Assembly: GCF_018476525.1 (NCBI RefSeq)
Contig: NZ_JAHCST010000052.1
Coordinates: forward strand, 1-64,000
Origin: Acrocarpospora catenulata
Lineage (GTDB): Bacteria > Actinomycetota > Actinomycetes > Streptosporangiales > Streptosporangiaceae
Length of the DNA: 64,000 nucleotides
Direction: 5' to 3'
The first letter of the stretch is position 1. The number at the start of each line of letters is the position of its first letter. Both the position numbers and the translations under genes were made by a program. The notes under the pieces were generated by a model that did not search any database, was not told the origin of the DNA, and saw only the letters and a program-made list of their open reading frames with translations. Shown one piece after another: positions 1 through 8,041 of the stretch.

Positions 1-1
1 G

Positions 2-1702
2 ACTACGGTGAGCAACGGGTGTGCCTTCCCGACCGACGTTGGCGCGTCGGTCATGCTTGAGACTGGACATGATCATCGGGAAGGTACACCCCCTTCCCGA
101 CAGATCCACAGATTCCAAGCATTGCTCCTGGCGAACCTGGCGGTGGGGACTATTGACCAGGCGTTGCTGAGCGTCCTGCGGGGGCGCCACAACGTGCTGC
201 GAATGCTCGGTCTGGCCGGGAAGGTGCTGGTCATCGATGAGGTGCATGCTTATGACGCGTACATGCAGGGCCTGCTGAAGGTGCTGCTGCAATGGCTGGG
301 CTCGCTGAAGGTCCCAGTGGTGCTGTTGTCGGCGACCCTTCCGGTGGGTACAGGGCAGCGCCTGGCCAAGGCATACCTGGCCGGTGCCGGGTGTGAGGAC
401 GTGCAAGTGCCCGAGGTGACCTACCCGGGATGGTTGTACGTCAGCCCAAAGATGTCGGAGTCTATTCCGGTGCAGTCCCGTGAGCGCACACTGCACGTTG
501 AGTCCCGTAACGTCCTGGTCGGCCCGGATCGGCGCCCTGACCGTACGGCGGTGTTACGTGAAGTTCTGGAGCCGCTGGTTCGTGAGGGCGGCTGCGCGGC
601 GGTCATCTGCAACACCGTTGGCGAGGCGCAGCGTACTTACTTGGCGTTGAAGGCATGGCTCGACGAGCAGCGCGGTCCGTCTCCGGTGATCCGGCTGCTG
701 CATTCGAGGTTCCCCGCGTACCGTCGGGAGGAAATCACCCAGGAGGCGGTTCGCTGGTTCGGAAAGGACGCCGGGGGCGCCAGGCCGACGGCGGCGATCC
801 TGGTGGCTACTCAGGTGATCGAGCAGTCCTTGGATCTGGACTTCGATCTGGTCGTGAGCGACCTGGCTCCTATCGCCTTGTTGCTGCAGCGGGCGGGCCG
901 GTGCCAGCGGCATCCGATGTTCGACCGCTGGAGGCCCGACTGGGCAGTGGAGGAGGAGACGGCGCAGGCGACCGGCAGAATGCGACTGGTGGTCCTAATA
1001 CCGGTGGATGAGACCGGGGATTTGCGGATACCTGCCAGCTGGCCGTTCGTCTACCCGACTGCGCTGTTACGTCGGACGCGGACCGCTGTGGCTCACCTGC
1101 CCGGAGGGCAGGTGAACATTCCGGGCGACATCCAGCGTCTGGTGGACCAGGTCTACGACGAGACGTTCGGGGACGAGACCTCACCGATCACTGATGAGGA
1201 TCTGGCCAGGCTCGCGGACGAGCAGACCAAGGACATGTATGCGCAGATGGCCGCCATTCCCGTGCCGAGCGATGTCGACGATTTGAGCCAGCTCACGGGC
1301 GACGATTTCGTAACCGAGTACTCCACCCGCCTCGGCGCTGACTCGGCTCGGGTCGTCTGCTGTACGCCCGGCGCCGACGGTCGGCTAATGCTCGGCGACC
1401 GGCTGCTCCCCCTGGAACCGAAGGGCCGGAAGGGCGAGCGCACGTGGTTCACCAAGGAGCAGGTCAGGCACGTGCTGATGAACACCATCCCGGTTCCGGG
1501 TGCCTGGCTGCGCGGGCAGTCGCCGGACCACACCACCTCTGAGGTCAGGAAGTCCTGGGAGCAGAGTGCGCACCTGCGAGATCTTGTGGTGGTCTCACTG
1601 CCTGATCAGCAGTCGCCTGGGGTGCTGGGCGAACGGGAGGTATGGCTGTCGCCAGAACTCGGCCTATCGGACTTCAAGCCCGAAACCTCGACGAATAGCT
1701 AG
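2..1702 (+). CDS. cas3: CRISPR-associated helicase Cas3 (type I-E), 5' part outside the window or lost
   Basis: Cas3 is the ATP-dependent helicase-nuclease that Cascade recruits to shred target DNA. Visible SF2 motifs are the DEVH box (IDEVHAYD), SATLP, the VATQVIEQSLDLDFD segment and the QRAGRCQR arginine-finger motif, followed by a C-terminal domain of about 250 residues. The N-terminal HD nuclease and Walker A are not in the window. From LLANLAVGTIDQ (about nt 120) onward the protein is typical Cas3. The roughly 35 codons before that do not look like Cas3 and contain an inverted repeat, so the gene may be interrupted here rather than just cut by the window edge. It is followed 64 nt later by cse1, the usual I-E order. 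Confidence 0.9.
   Translation, partial: TTVSNGCAFPTDVGASVMLETGHDHREGTPPSRQIHRFQALLLANLAVGTIDQALLSVLRGRHNVLRMLGLAGKVLVIDEVHAYDAYMQGLLKVLLQWLGSLKVPVVLLSATLPVGTGQRLAKAYLAGAGCEDVQVPEVTYPGWLYVSPKMSESIPVQSRERTLHVESRNVLVGPDRRPDRTAVLREVLEPLVREGGCAAVICNTVGEAQRTYLALKAWLDEQRGPSPVIRLLHSRFPAYRREEITQEAVRWFGKDAGGARPTAAILVATQVIEQSLDLDFDLVVSDLAPIALLLQRAGRCQRHPMFDRWRPDWAVEEETAQATGRMRLVVLIPVDETGDLRIPASWPFVYPTALLRRTRTAVAHLPGGQVNIPGDIQRLVDQVYDETFGDETSPITDEDLARLADEQTKDMYAQMAAIPVPSDVDDLSQLTGDDFVTEYSTRLGADSARVVCCTPGADGRLMLGDRLLPLEPKGRKGERTWFTKEQVRHVLMNTIPVPGAWLRGQSPDHTTSEVRKSWEQSAHLRDLVVVSLPDQQSPGVLGEREVWLSPELGLSDFKPETSTNS
17..91. repeat. Imperfect inverted repeat at the 5' edge of cas3
   Basis: GGGTGTGCCTTCCCGA (17-32) is matched in inverted orientation by TCGGGAAGGTACACCC (76-91) with one mismatch. 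A smaller hairpin, CCGACG...CGTCGG, lies inside at about 33-52. Nested inverted repeats in a segment whose translation is not Cas3-like could be the end of a mobile element or an RNA hairpin. No terminal duplication can be seen because the left side is missing. Confidence 0.5.
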
Positions 1703-1766
1703 CGGGGTTAGCCGTCACGTGTCGTGAGCCACACCGCAGAACCGACTGAACTCCAGGCACCTCTCA

Positions 1767-3395
1767 ATGAATGAGAAAACGAAAGGTCTATCCGTCATGC
1801 CTCCCCCCGGGATCTCGCGCTCGGCACCCCCTCCTCACGTGGCCGACACCTACGACCTGTTGGAACGCCGCTGGGTGCCGGTCCGAGAGGGTGAGGCGCG
1901 GCGGAAGGTCGGGTTGCGGGAGCTGTTTGAGCAGGCTCATGTTCTGACTGATATCGAGGCGTCGCCGCCGCCGGGGGCTTCCGCGCTGTGGCGGGTGTTG
2001 ACGGTGATCGCTGCCCGTATGACGGGTCTTGATGACATGTCGTATGGGAGCGTCGCGTGGAATGACCGCCAGGCGGACGTCTTGGCGAAGGGCTGTTTCG
2101 ACCAGAACGCGATCACGGAGTATTTCGGTCGGTACGCGGGACGGTTCGCCCTCTTTGATCCGATTCGCCCATGGCTGCAGGATCCACGTCTACGGGACCA
2201 GTGCAAGACGAGTTCGGGTGTGAACAAGCTGGTCATGTTCCGGCCCGCAGGCAACAACCAGGTGTGGTTCAACCATTCCACGTCGCTCAGTCCGCCCCCG
2301 CTGCAAGCGGATGAGGCGGTGTTCCACCTGCTGACCCAGCTCTACTACGGGCCGTCGGGACAGTGCACTCCTCGTACGGCCGGGGCGGTGTCGGGCGGCA
2401 ACAGCAAAGCCGGGCCGTTGCGGCGGACGATCTCGTTCCACCCCGTTGGGAGCTCGGTTTTCGAGTCGCTGGTCGCAGGTATCCCGCCAGCGCACCAATA
2501 TCGCTCCGGCGGTCTTGACCATGCGCCATGGGAGGTCGATGACCTGCCCGATCCCAGTAGGTGGGCACCTCGGCTCAGCGGTGTCGGCGGTGTGCTGACC
2601 GGCCGGTTTCAGCACGCGGTGCTGCTGCAGCCCTCCGCAGATGGCGAGTATGTGACAGATGCGTGGATCACCTGGGCTTGGCGTGATCAGGAGTTCCCCG
2701 CCAAAGATCCCTACCTGATCTACCAGCAGAACAAGGAAGGGACCGAGTACGCCCGGCAGGCGGACGCGAGTCGTGCCCTGTGGCGGGACTTTGACGCGCT
2801 CCTCATGGAGGACACGGGCGACAATCACGCGCGTCGGCCTGCTGTTCTGGCTGCTGTCGAAGACCTGCGGGGCATTCTGCTGCCCGTGCTGCGAGCCCGC
2901 GCGTACGGCTTTGACCAGGACGGCCAGACACGAGACAAAGAGTGGACGACTGCTATCACCCCGGCGACGCTGGCCCTGGCAGTCGAAGACGACGTGCCTT
3001 ATCAGATCAGCACCATGCGCAAAACCGCCGAACTGCTTGAAGGGCAGCTTCGCTATGCGCTGCGCGAGGCCTGGCTAGCCATCAACGATCCGTCCAACGG
3101 CGAGGGCAAGGCGCAGCGCAGCAAAATCTCACCCGGCCCTTGGCCGGCGGATGGGTCCTTCCGGTACTGGCCCCGGGCGGAACGGCTGTTCTGGAAGCGA
3201 GTCCGGGAGCGCCGGTTCGACCAGCCATCAGCGGATTTCCGGCGGCTGGCGCTGGACGTCTACGACGAGGTGACCGACAGCACCACCGTGCCGCTCCCAC
3301 CCCGTCTCAAACGCGCCGTCGAACTCAAACGCGGGCTGATCAACGGCCGCAAGCCGCGGCAAGGCGGAAATGGCCAAGGAGGCGATGTGACGTGA
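1767..3395 (+). CDS. cse1: Cascade large subunit Cse1 (CasA/Cas8e)
   Basis: Large subunit of the type I-E Cascade complex, which recognises the PAM and recruits Cas3. At 542 aa it has the usual family length. The N-terminus has the family pattern (DTYDLLERRWVPV, then GLRELFEQAH), and the body contains the FNHSTSL and QCTPRT segments. It sits between cas3 and cse2, and its stop overlaps the cse2 start by one base (TGATG). The ATG at 1767 has a poor ribosome site. An in-frame ATG at 1797, with GAAAGG upstream, is an alternative that would remove ten residues. Confidence 0.93.
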   Translation: MNEKTKGLSVMPPPGISRSAPPPHVADTYDLLERRWVPVREGEARRKVGLRELFEQAHVLTDIEASPPPGASALWRVLTVIAARMTGLDDMSYGSVAWNDRQADVLAKGCFDQNAITEYFGRYAGRFALFDPIRPWLQDPRLRDQCKTSSGVNKLVMFRPAGNNQVWFNHSTSLSPPPLQADEAVFHLLTQLYYGPSGQCTPRTAGAVSGGNSKAGPLRRTISFHPVGSSVFESLVAGIPPAHQYRSGGLDHAPWEVDDLPDPSRWAPRLSGVGGVLTGRFQHAVLLQPSADGEYVTDAWITWAWRDQEFPAKDPYLIYQQNKEGTEYARQADASRALWRDFDALLMEDTGDNHARRPAVLAAVEDLRGILLPVLRARAYGFDQDGQTRDKEWTTAITPATLALAVEDDVPYQISTMRKTAELLEGQLRYALREAWLAINDPSNGEGKAQRSKISPGPWPADGSFRYWPRAERLFWKRVRERRFDQPSADFRRLALDVYDEVTDSTTVPLPPRLKRAVELKRGLINGRKPRQGGNGQGGDVT

Positions 3396-4084
3396 TGTCG
3401 ATTGAGACCGCGGACAAGTACGTGGCCCATGTCCGTAAGCAGGTCAAGGAGAACCCAGGTCGGCGCTCGGCGTTACGCCGGAGCCTGGGGCGGCCGGTAG
3501 AGGATGACCTGGCCCGCAAGGCCCACTCCGTGGTCGCTCCGTGGCTGCCGACCGACCGGCCCCCCCGGGCGGTGGAGCAGGCCTACTACTCGGTGGCGGC
3601 CCTGATCGCGGCACAGCCCCGCGGCCGCGCAGACCAGCACAGCACGGACACCGGAGCCGACCCGGGCCAGGAAACGGCTGCCGCCGTACTTCCCCTGACC
3701 GAGCAGGAACCGGCAGGCGAGCCTGAGGATGCAGACCAGCCCAAGAAGAAGACCGGGCGACAGACAACCAGCCTGGGGAGCACGCTCGGCCGGGCCGTCG
3801 TCGACAAGAAACTGACCGCCGACACAGTGGAGGCACGCCTGCACCTGCTGTGCCGTCAGAACGTGCCCGGTCTGCACCGCCATCTGCCCGGTCTGGTCCG
3901 CCGGCTGGCCACCGCGGAGGTCGAGCCTGACTGGGGACGCCTGCTGCGTGACCTCAGCCGCTGGGAGGGCGAACGCGGCCAGGTGACCAAGTGGTGGCTG
4001 CAGGACTTCTACCGGGCGATCAACAAGACCGAACACCCCGCCCCGACCGACGGGGACACCATTCCAGAAGGTGAGGACCAGTGA
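3395..4084 (+). CDS. cse2: Cascade small subunit Cse2 (CasB)
   Basis: Small subunit of type I-E Cascade, normally present as two copies along the crRNA-DNA hybrid. It is 229 aa from the ATG that overlaps the cse1 stop, with AAGGAGG-like sequence just upstream. The reading frame stays open further upstream, but that part lies inside cse1 and is not used here. The C-terminal half (RLHLLCRQNVPGLHRHLPGLVRRL, written here as two blocks: RLHLLCRQNVPG and LHRHLPGLVRRL) matches the helical core. The middle holds an acidic, lysine-rich, low-complexity insertion (about residues 85-130) that E. coli CasB lacks. It overlaps cas7e by four bases. Confidence 0.9.
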   Translation: MSIETADKYVAHVRKQVKENPGRRSALRRSLGRPVEDDLARKAHSVVAPWLPTDRPPRAVEQAYYSVAALIAAQPRGRADQHSTDTGADPGQETAAAVLPLTEQEPAGEPEDADQPKKKTGRQTTSLGSTLGRAVVDKKLTADTVEARLHLLCRQNVPGLHRHLPGLVRRLATAEVEPDWGRLLRDLSRWEGERGQVTKWWLQDFYRAINKTEHPAPTDGDTIPEGEDQ

Positions 4085-5202
4085 CCACCCCCCGCTACCT
4101 CGACGTGCACGTCCTGCAGACCGTGCCGTTCGCGAACCTCAACCGCGACGACCTCGGCTCACCCAAGAGCCTGGTCTACGGCGGGGCCACCCGTACCCGG
4201 GTCTCCAGCCAATGCTGGAAGCGCGCCGTACGCCTGGACGTGGAACGCGCCATCGGCGACCCGGCGGTCCGTACCCGGCGGGTGCCCGCAGAGGTCGCCG
4301 AGCGTCTGCAGCGGCGCGGCTGGTCCCAGGAGGCCGCCCTGGCGGCGGGCGCGCAGGTGGCGCTGTCGGCCAACAAGAAGGAAGGCCTGAAACTGGAGGA
4401 CAAGGGCGGGACATCGGTACTGCTGTACCTGCCTGAAGCGGCGCTGGACGCTCTGGCCGACCTGGCTGAGGAACACCGCGAGGCCATCGAGCAGACCGTG
4501 GGAGCCAAGAAGCCCAAGGCGGTACTGCCGACGGACAAGGTGGGCGAGTTGCTGTCGGAGCGCAACGGCGTGATTAACCTGTTCGGCCGGATGCTGGCCG
4601 AGCTGCCCGGCGCCGGCGTCGACGGCGTCGTACAGGTCGCTCACGCGTTCACCACGCACGAAGTCGCGCCTGAGATCGATTTCTTCACCGCGGTCGACGA
4701 CTGCCTGCCCGCGGACGCAGTGGGCAGCGGGCACATGAACAGCGCCGAGTTCAGCGCCGGGGTGTTCTACCGGTACGCCAGCCTGGACCTGGTTGGCCTG
4801 CGGACCAACCTGGGCGAGGACGTCCAGATGGCCGAGGAGCTTACGCGGGCGTTCCTGGCGGCGTTCATCGCTTCACTGCCTACCGGCAAGCAGACCAGCT
4901 CGGCGGCCAACACCCTGCCCGACCTTGTGCACGTCGCGGTGCGCGCGGACCGGCCCATCTCCTACGCCGCCGCGTTCGAGGCCCCGATCCGCCCGGAGCG
5001 CGGTCTGGCCGCTCCATCTCGTGACCAGCTCAGTCGCCACGCCGAACGGCTGGAGAAGCTCTGGGGCACTGCGGGTGTCCTGCACTCCGCGTACGCCTGC
5101 ATCGACGAGAAGCCGCTGAACGGGCTGGGCGACCCGGAGGACTCCTTCGCCGAACTGATCGCCGGAGCTGTGGGCGCGGCGTACCCGGGAGCCTCGCAGT
5201 GA
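4081..5202 (+). CDS. cas7: Cascade backbone subunit Cas7e (Cse4/CasC)
   Basis: Cas7e forms the six-subunit crRNA-binding backbone of type I-E Cascade. The 373-aa protein opens with YLDVHVLQTVPFANLNRDD and continues with GGATRTRVSSQCWKRAVR, the strongly conserved N-terminal signature of the family; EIDFFTAVDD and GSGHMNSAEFSAGVFYRYA are further family blocks. The GTG start overlaps the cse2 stop (GTGA) and the 3' end overlaps cas5e in the same way. Translational coupling of the whole Cascade operon is evident. Confidence 0.96.
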   Translation: MTTPRYLDVHVLQTVPFANLNRDDLGSPKSLVYGGATRTRVSSQCWKRAVRLDVERAIGDPAVRTRRVPAEVAERLQRRGWSQEAALAAGAQVALSANKKEGLKLEDKGGTSVLLYLPEAALDALADLAEEHREAIEQTVGAKKPKAVLPTDKVGELLSERNGVINLFGRMLAELPGAGVDGVVQVAHAFTTHEVAPEIDFFTAVDDCLPADAVGSGHMNSAEFSAGVFYRYASLDLVGLRTNLGEDVQMAEELTRAFLAAFIASLPTGKQTSSAANTLPDLVHVAVRADRPISYAAAFEAPIRPERGLAAPSRDQLSRHAERLEKLWGTAGVLHSAYACIDEKPLNGLGDPEDSFAELIAGAVGAAYPGASQ

Positions 5203-5939
5203 GCGGTCTGGTGCTGCGTCTGGCCGGGCCATTGCAGTCCTGGGGGGAGCACAGCGTCTTCGCCCAGCGCGACACGCTGCGTTTCCCCACCCGGTCCGGC
5301 CTGATCGGTCTGCTCGCCTCCGCTGAGGGGATAGAGCGCGGCCAGCCGTTGGGCGGCTATGACCTGCTGCGCTTCACCGTACGGATCGATCGGCCCGGCG
5401 TGCGGATGGTCGACTTCCACACCATCGGCGGCGGACTGCCCAGGGGCGTACCTCGGCCGGACGGCACCCAGCGACCACGGGAAACCGCGACGATGGTCAC
5501 CCGGCGTCAGTACCTCTCGGACGCGGCGTTCGCTGTGGCGGTCGAGGGGCCGGAAAAGAGGATCACAGAGATCGCTGAGGCGTTGCGGTGCCCTCGTTGG
5601 CAGCCGTACCTGGGACGACGGTCCTGCCCTCCGGACCAGCCGCTGCTGCTGCGCGCCTTCGCGGCCGATCCGGTGAACGAGTTGCGCACGCGTGTTCCGG
5701 TGGCGCGGCGGTTGCGCGAACGCGAGGCCCCCGAGGCCGAGTTCGTCACCGAAGGCGTCGCAGCGGCCGCCGAGGAGATCAGCGAACTGACTGACGTACC
5801 TGAGAACTTCAACCGCCACGACCGGAGGTACCGGACCCGCACCGTGAGCATCGCCACCCAGTTCCTGCCCCAGCACTTGTTCGTGACCGGAGAGAAGTTC
5901 TGGGGAGCCCTGCTCGCCTATGCGAAGGAGGAACAGTGA
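5199..5939 (+). CDS. cas5: Cascade subunit Cas5e (CasD)
   Basis: Cas5e binds the 5' handle of the crRNA in Cascade. The 246-aa protein starts LVLRLAGPLQSWGEHSVF and continues with TLRFPTRSGLIGLLASAEG, the family hallmark of an RRM fold with an SxxGLLA element. It also carries VDFHTIGGG and TRRQYLSDAAF, typical of type I-E Cas5. GTG start in a GTGA overlap with cas7e; the 3' end overlaps cas6e. Confidence 0.95.
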   Translation: MSGLVLRLAGPLQSWGEHSVFAQRDTLRFPTRSGLIGLLASAEGIERGQPLGGYDLLRFTVRIDRPGVRMVDFHTIGGGLPRGVPRPDGTQRPRETATMVTRRQYLSDAAFAVAVEGPEKRITEIAEALRCPRWQPYLGRRSCPPDQPLLLRAFAADPVNELRTRVPVARRLREREAPEAEFVTEGVAAAAEEISELTDVPENFNRHDRRYRTRTVSIATQFLPQHLFVTGEKFWGALLAYAKEEQ

Positions 5940-6565
5940 CAGCCTGGCTGATACGTATCCTCCCCGACCTGCGCCGACGGGATGTCAATAGCGACCTGGC
6001 CGATCCTGACCGCCTGCACAAGCGGATGATGCAGCTGGTCCCCGACGAGCTGGGGACGAACGCACGGTCACAGGCCGGGGTGCTGTTCCGGATCGAGGAC
6101 ACCCGGCAGGGCGTTCAACTGCTGGCCCAGAGCCGGATGAAGCCCGACCTCGGACGCCTGCCCGACGGCTACGGCGAGATGGCCGTACGTGAACTGGACG
6201 GCCTGCTACGCCAGTTGACCACCGGCCTGCCGGTGCACTATCGCATCGCCGCCAACCCCTCCAAACGGCTTGGTCGGACCGCGAGCAAGGACGCCGGGAA
6301 GATCAAAGCCCTGTACGGCGCCGCAGCCGAAGAGTGGTGGGTGACCCGCGCCGCCGCCCACGGGCTTGCTGTCACCACTGTCACCTCACACTCCCTGCAG
6401 GAGATCCGCGCCAAGGGAACTGTGCGCCACGCTGTGGTCCGATTCGACGGGCACGGAACTGTGAGCGATCCGTACGCGCTTCGCGCTGCGGTCCTGAAGG
6501 GCATCGGCCGCGGCAAGACCTACGGCTGCGGCCTGCTCAGCCTCGCCCCGGCGGCCCTGCGGTGA
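5936..6565 (+). CDS. cas6e: crRNA endoribonuclease Cas6e (Cse3/CasE)
   Basis: Cas6e cleaves the repeat hairpin to mature crRNAs and stays bound to the 3' handle. The 209-aa protein has the conserved DRLHKRMMQL segment; His28 corresponds in position to the catalytic histidine of characterised Cse3 enzymes. Near the C-terminus is the glycine-rich loop GIGRGKTYGCGLLSLAP. Both repeat variants in this window carry the same CCCCACG/CGTGGGG stem, so one Cas6e could process all four arrays. GTG start in a GTGA overlap with cas5e. Confidence 0.95.
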   Translation: MTAWLIRILPDLRRRDVNSDLADPDRLHKRMMQLVPDELGTNARSQAGVLFRIEDTRQGVQLLAQSRMKPDLGRLPDGYGEMAVRELDGLLRQLTTGLPVHYRIAANPSKRLGRTASKDAGKIKALYGAAAEEWWVTRAAAHGLAVTTVTSHSLQEIRAKGTVRHAVVRFDGHGTVSDPYALRAAVLKGIGRGKTYGCGLLSLAPAALR

Positions 6566-7557
6566 AGCGACCGCCATCCGACGCCAAACGCCGTCTCGGA
6601 CAGCCGACTTTGGCGATGCTGCCCCGCATCGCCGACTCGCTGTCGTTCTTGTACCTGGAGACCGTTCGCATCGTCCAGGACGACACCGGCGTGTGCGCTC
6701 AGGTCGACTCTCCGCGCGGTGTCGAACGGGTCTACCTGCCGACCGCGTCGCTGTCGTGCGCGCTGCTCGGCCCCGGCACCTCTATCACCCAGCCCGCGCT
6801 GGCCACCTTCGCCCGCCATGGCACCACCCTGGTCTGCGTCGGCGCGGGCGGTGTCCGGTCCTACGCAGGGATCCTGCCGGCACAGCTCACCACCGACTGG
6901 CTGGAACACCAAGCCCGTGCCTGGGCCGACGAAGGCGAACGTCTCCGGGTCGCGGTGCGGATGTACGAGCACCGCTTCGGCCCGGCCTCGGTTCCCGCCG
7001 GGACTTCCCTCGCTCAGTTACGCGGGCTGGAAGGGCAGCGGGTGAAGGCGCTGTATCGCCTGCTGGCCACCAAGCACGGCATCGCCCGGTTCCGTCGCAA
7101 TTACGACCCCGCCGCCTGGGACGACCAAGATCCGGTCAACCTGGCTCTGTCGGCGTCCAACGCCGCCCTGTACGGCGTCGTGCACGCCGCCATCTGTGCA
7201 CTGGGCTGTTCACCTGCCCTAGGTTTCATCCACGCCGGAACCCAGACCTCCTTCGTCTACGACATTGCCGACCTGTACAAAGCGAAGGTCACCATCCCGC
7301 TGGCATTCTCCTTGGCCGGCTCCACCCAGCCCGAACGCGAAGCCCGTGTCCGACTCCGCGAGGAGTTCCGACTGATCAAGCTCATGCCCACGATCGTCTC
7401 CGACATCCAGAAGGTCATCGCCCCCACGGCGGCAGCGCAACCACCTACCGCACAGACCGCCGACATCGTCCACCTGTGGGACCCCGACCTGGGCTCCCTG
7501 CCCGCAGGGGTCAACTACGCCGACGAGGCTGTCGGAGGAGCCGACATCCCGTGGTAA
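6562..7557 (+). CDS. cas1: CRISPR integrase Cas1 (type I-E)
   Basis: Metal-dependent integrase subunit for spacer acquisition, 331 aa. The three metal ligands of the E. coli enzyme are recognisable: Glu in LRGLEGQRVKALYR, His in GFIHAGTQTSFVYD, and Asp in VYDIADLYK. The block NLALSASNAALYGVVHAAI is a family signature. GTG start overlaps the cas6e stop. All active-site residues are present, so adaptation may still be possible. Confidence 0.96.
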   Translation: MKRPPSDAKRRLGQPTLAMLPRIADSLSFLYLETVRIVQDDTGVCAQVDSPRGVERVYLPTASLSCALLGPGTSITQPALATFARHGTTLVCVGAGGVRSYAGILPAQLTTDWLEHQARAWADEGERLRVAVRMYEHRFGPASVPAGTSLAQLRGLEGQRVKALYRLLATKHGIARFRRNYDPAAWDDQDPVNLALSASNAALYGVVHAAICALGCSPALGFIHAGTQTSFVYDIADLYKAKVTIPLAFSLAGSTQPEREARVRLREEFRLIKLMPTIVSDIQKVIAPTAAAQPPTAQTADIVHLWDPDLGSLPAGVNYADEAVGGADIPW

Positions 7558-7636
7558 CCGCCCCCCTGTCACCCCGGACCGCCCCTTTCACGCGCTCCGT
7601 GATGCTTAGGAGCGGCCCCCGCCAAGGAGCGTCACC

Positions 7637-7939
7637 ATGGCTTCGATGATCGTCATCTCCACCACCGCCGTACCCGACCACGTCCGCGGCGCCCTCAGCC
7701 GCTGGCTCATCGAACCAACCCCCGGCCTGTACGTCGGCACTGTCTCTGCCCGCGTCCGAGACCACCTCTGGGCCGCCGTCGCAGGCTGCGTCGACGACGG
7801 CGCGGCCACCTGCCTTCACCCAGCCGACAACGAACAAGGCTTCATCGTCCGCACAGCCGGCCACCGCCGCCGCCAGATCAGCGACTTCGACGGCCTCCAA
7901 CTGGTGCGCTTCCTCCCCGAACCCCCACCCGAGCAATGA
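7637..7939 (+). CDS. cas2: CRISPR-associated protein Cas2 (type I-E)
   Basis: Cas2 dimers scaffold the Cas1 integrase. This 100-aa protein has the ferredoxin-like MIVISTTAVPDHVRGALSRW start and the type I-E pattern LYVGTVSARVRDHLW, with the C-terminal QISDFDGLQLVRFLP block. The ATG at 7637 has a near-ideal AAGGAG site. It is separated from cas1 by 79 nt, the only gap in the operon besides cas3-cse1, and it directly precedes the leader of the first array. Confidence 0.93.
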   Translation: MASMIVISTTAVPDHVRGALSRWLIEPTPGLYVGTVSARVRDHLWAAVAGCVDDGAATCLHPADNEQGFIVRTAGHRRRQISDFDGLQLVRFLPEPPPEQ

Positions 7940-8041
7940 CGCTCCCGCCCTGCTGGCCTGAAACAGCACCTCTCGCAATCACCGACAAACTCCGACAAAC
8001 CTATCTATGCAGGTCAACCGAATTTCCCCAGCTCAGAAAGT
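7940..8041 (+). promoter_or_regulatory. CRISPR leader of array 1
   Basis: About 100 nt between cas2 and the first repeat. From 7977 it carries CAATCACCGACAAACTCC, another CCGACA, and later GCAGGTCA. This block lies about 65 nt from the first repeat, the same spacing as a clearly related block ahead of the three distal arrays. Leaders carry the crRNA promoter and the Cas1-Cas2 integration signal. Repeat decay at the far end of the array confirms that this is the leader side. Confidence 0.8.

Noticed and set aside
3140-3394. Extended start for cse2 inside cse1
   Set aside because: The extra 85 residues are a shadow of cse1; the ATG at 3395 has a ribosome site and gives the family length.
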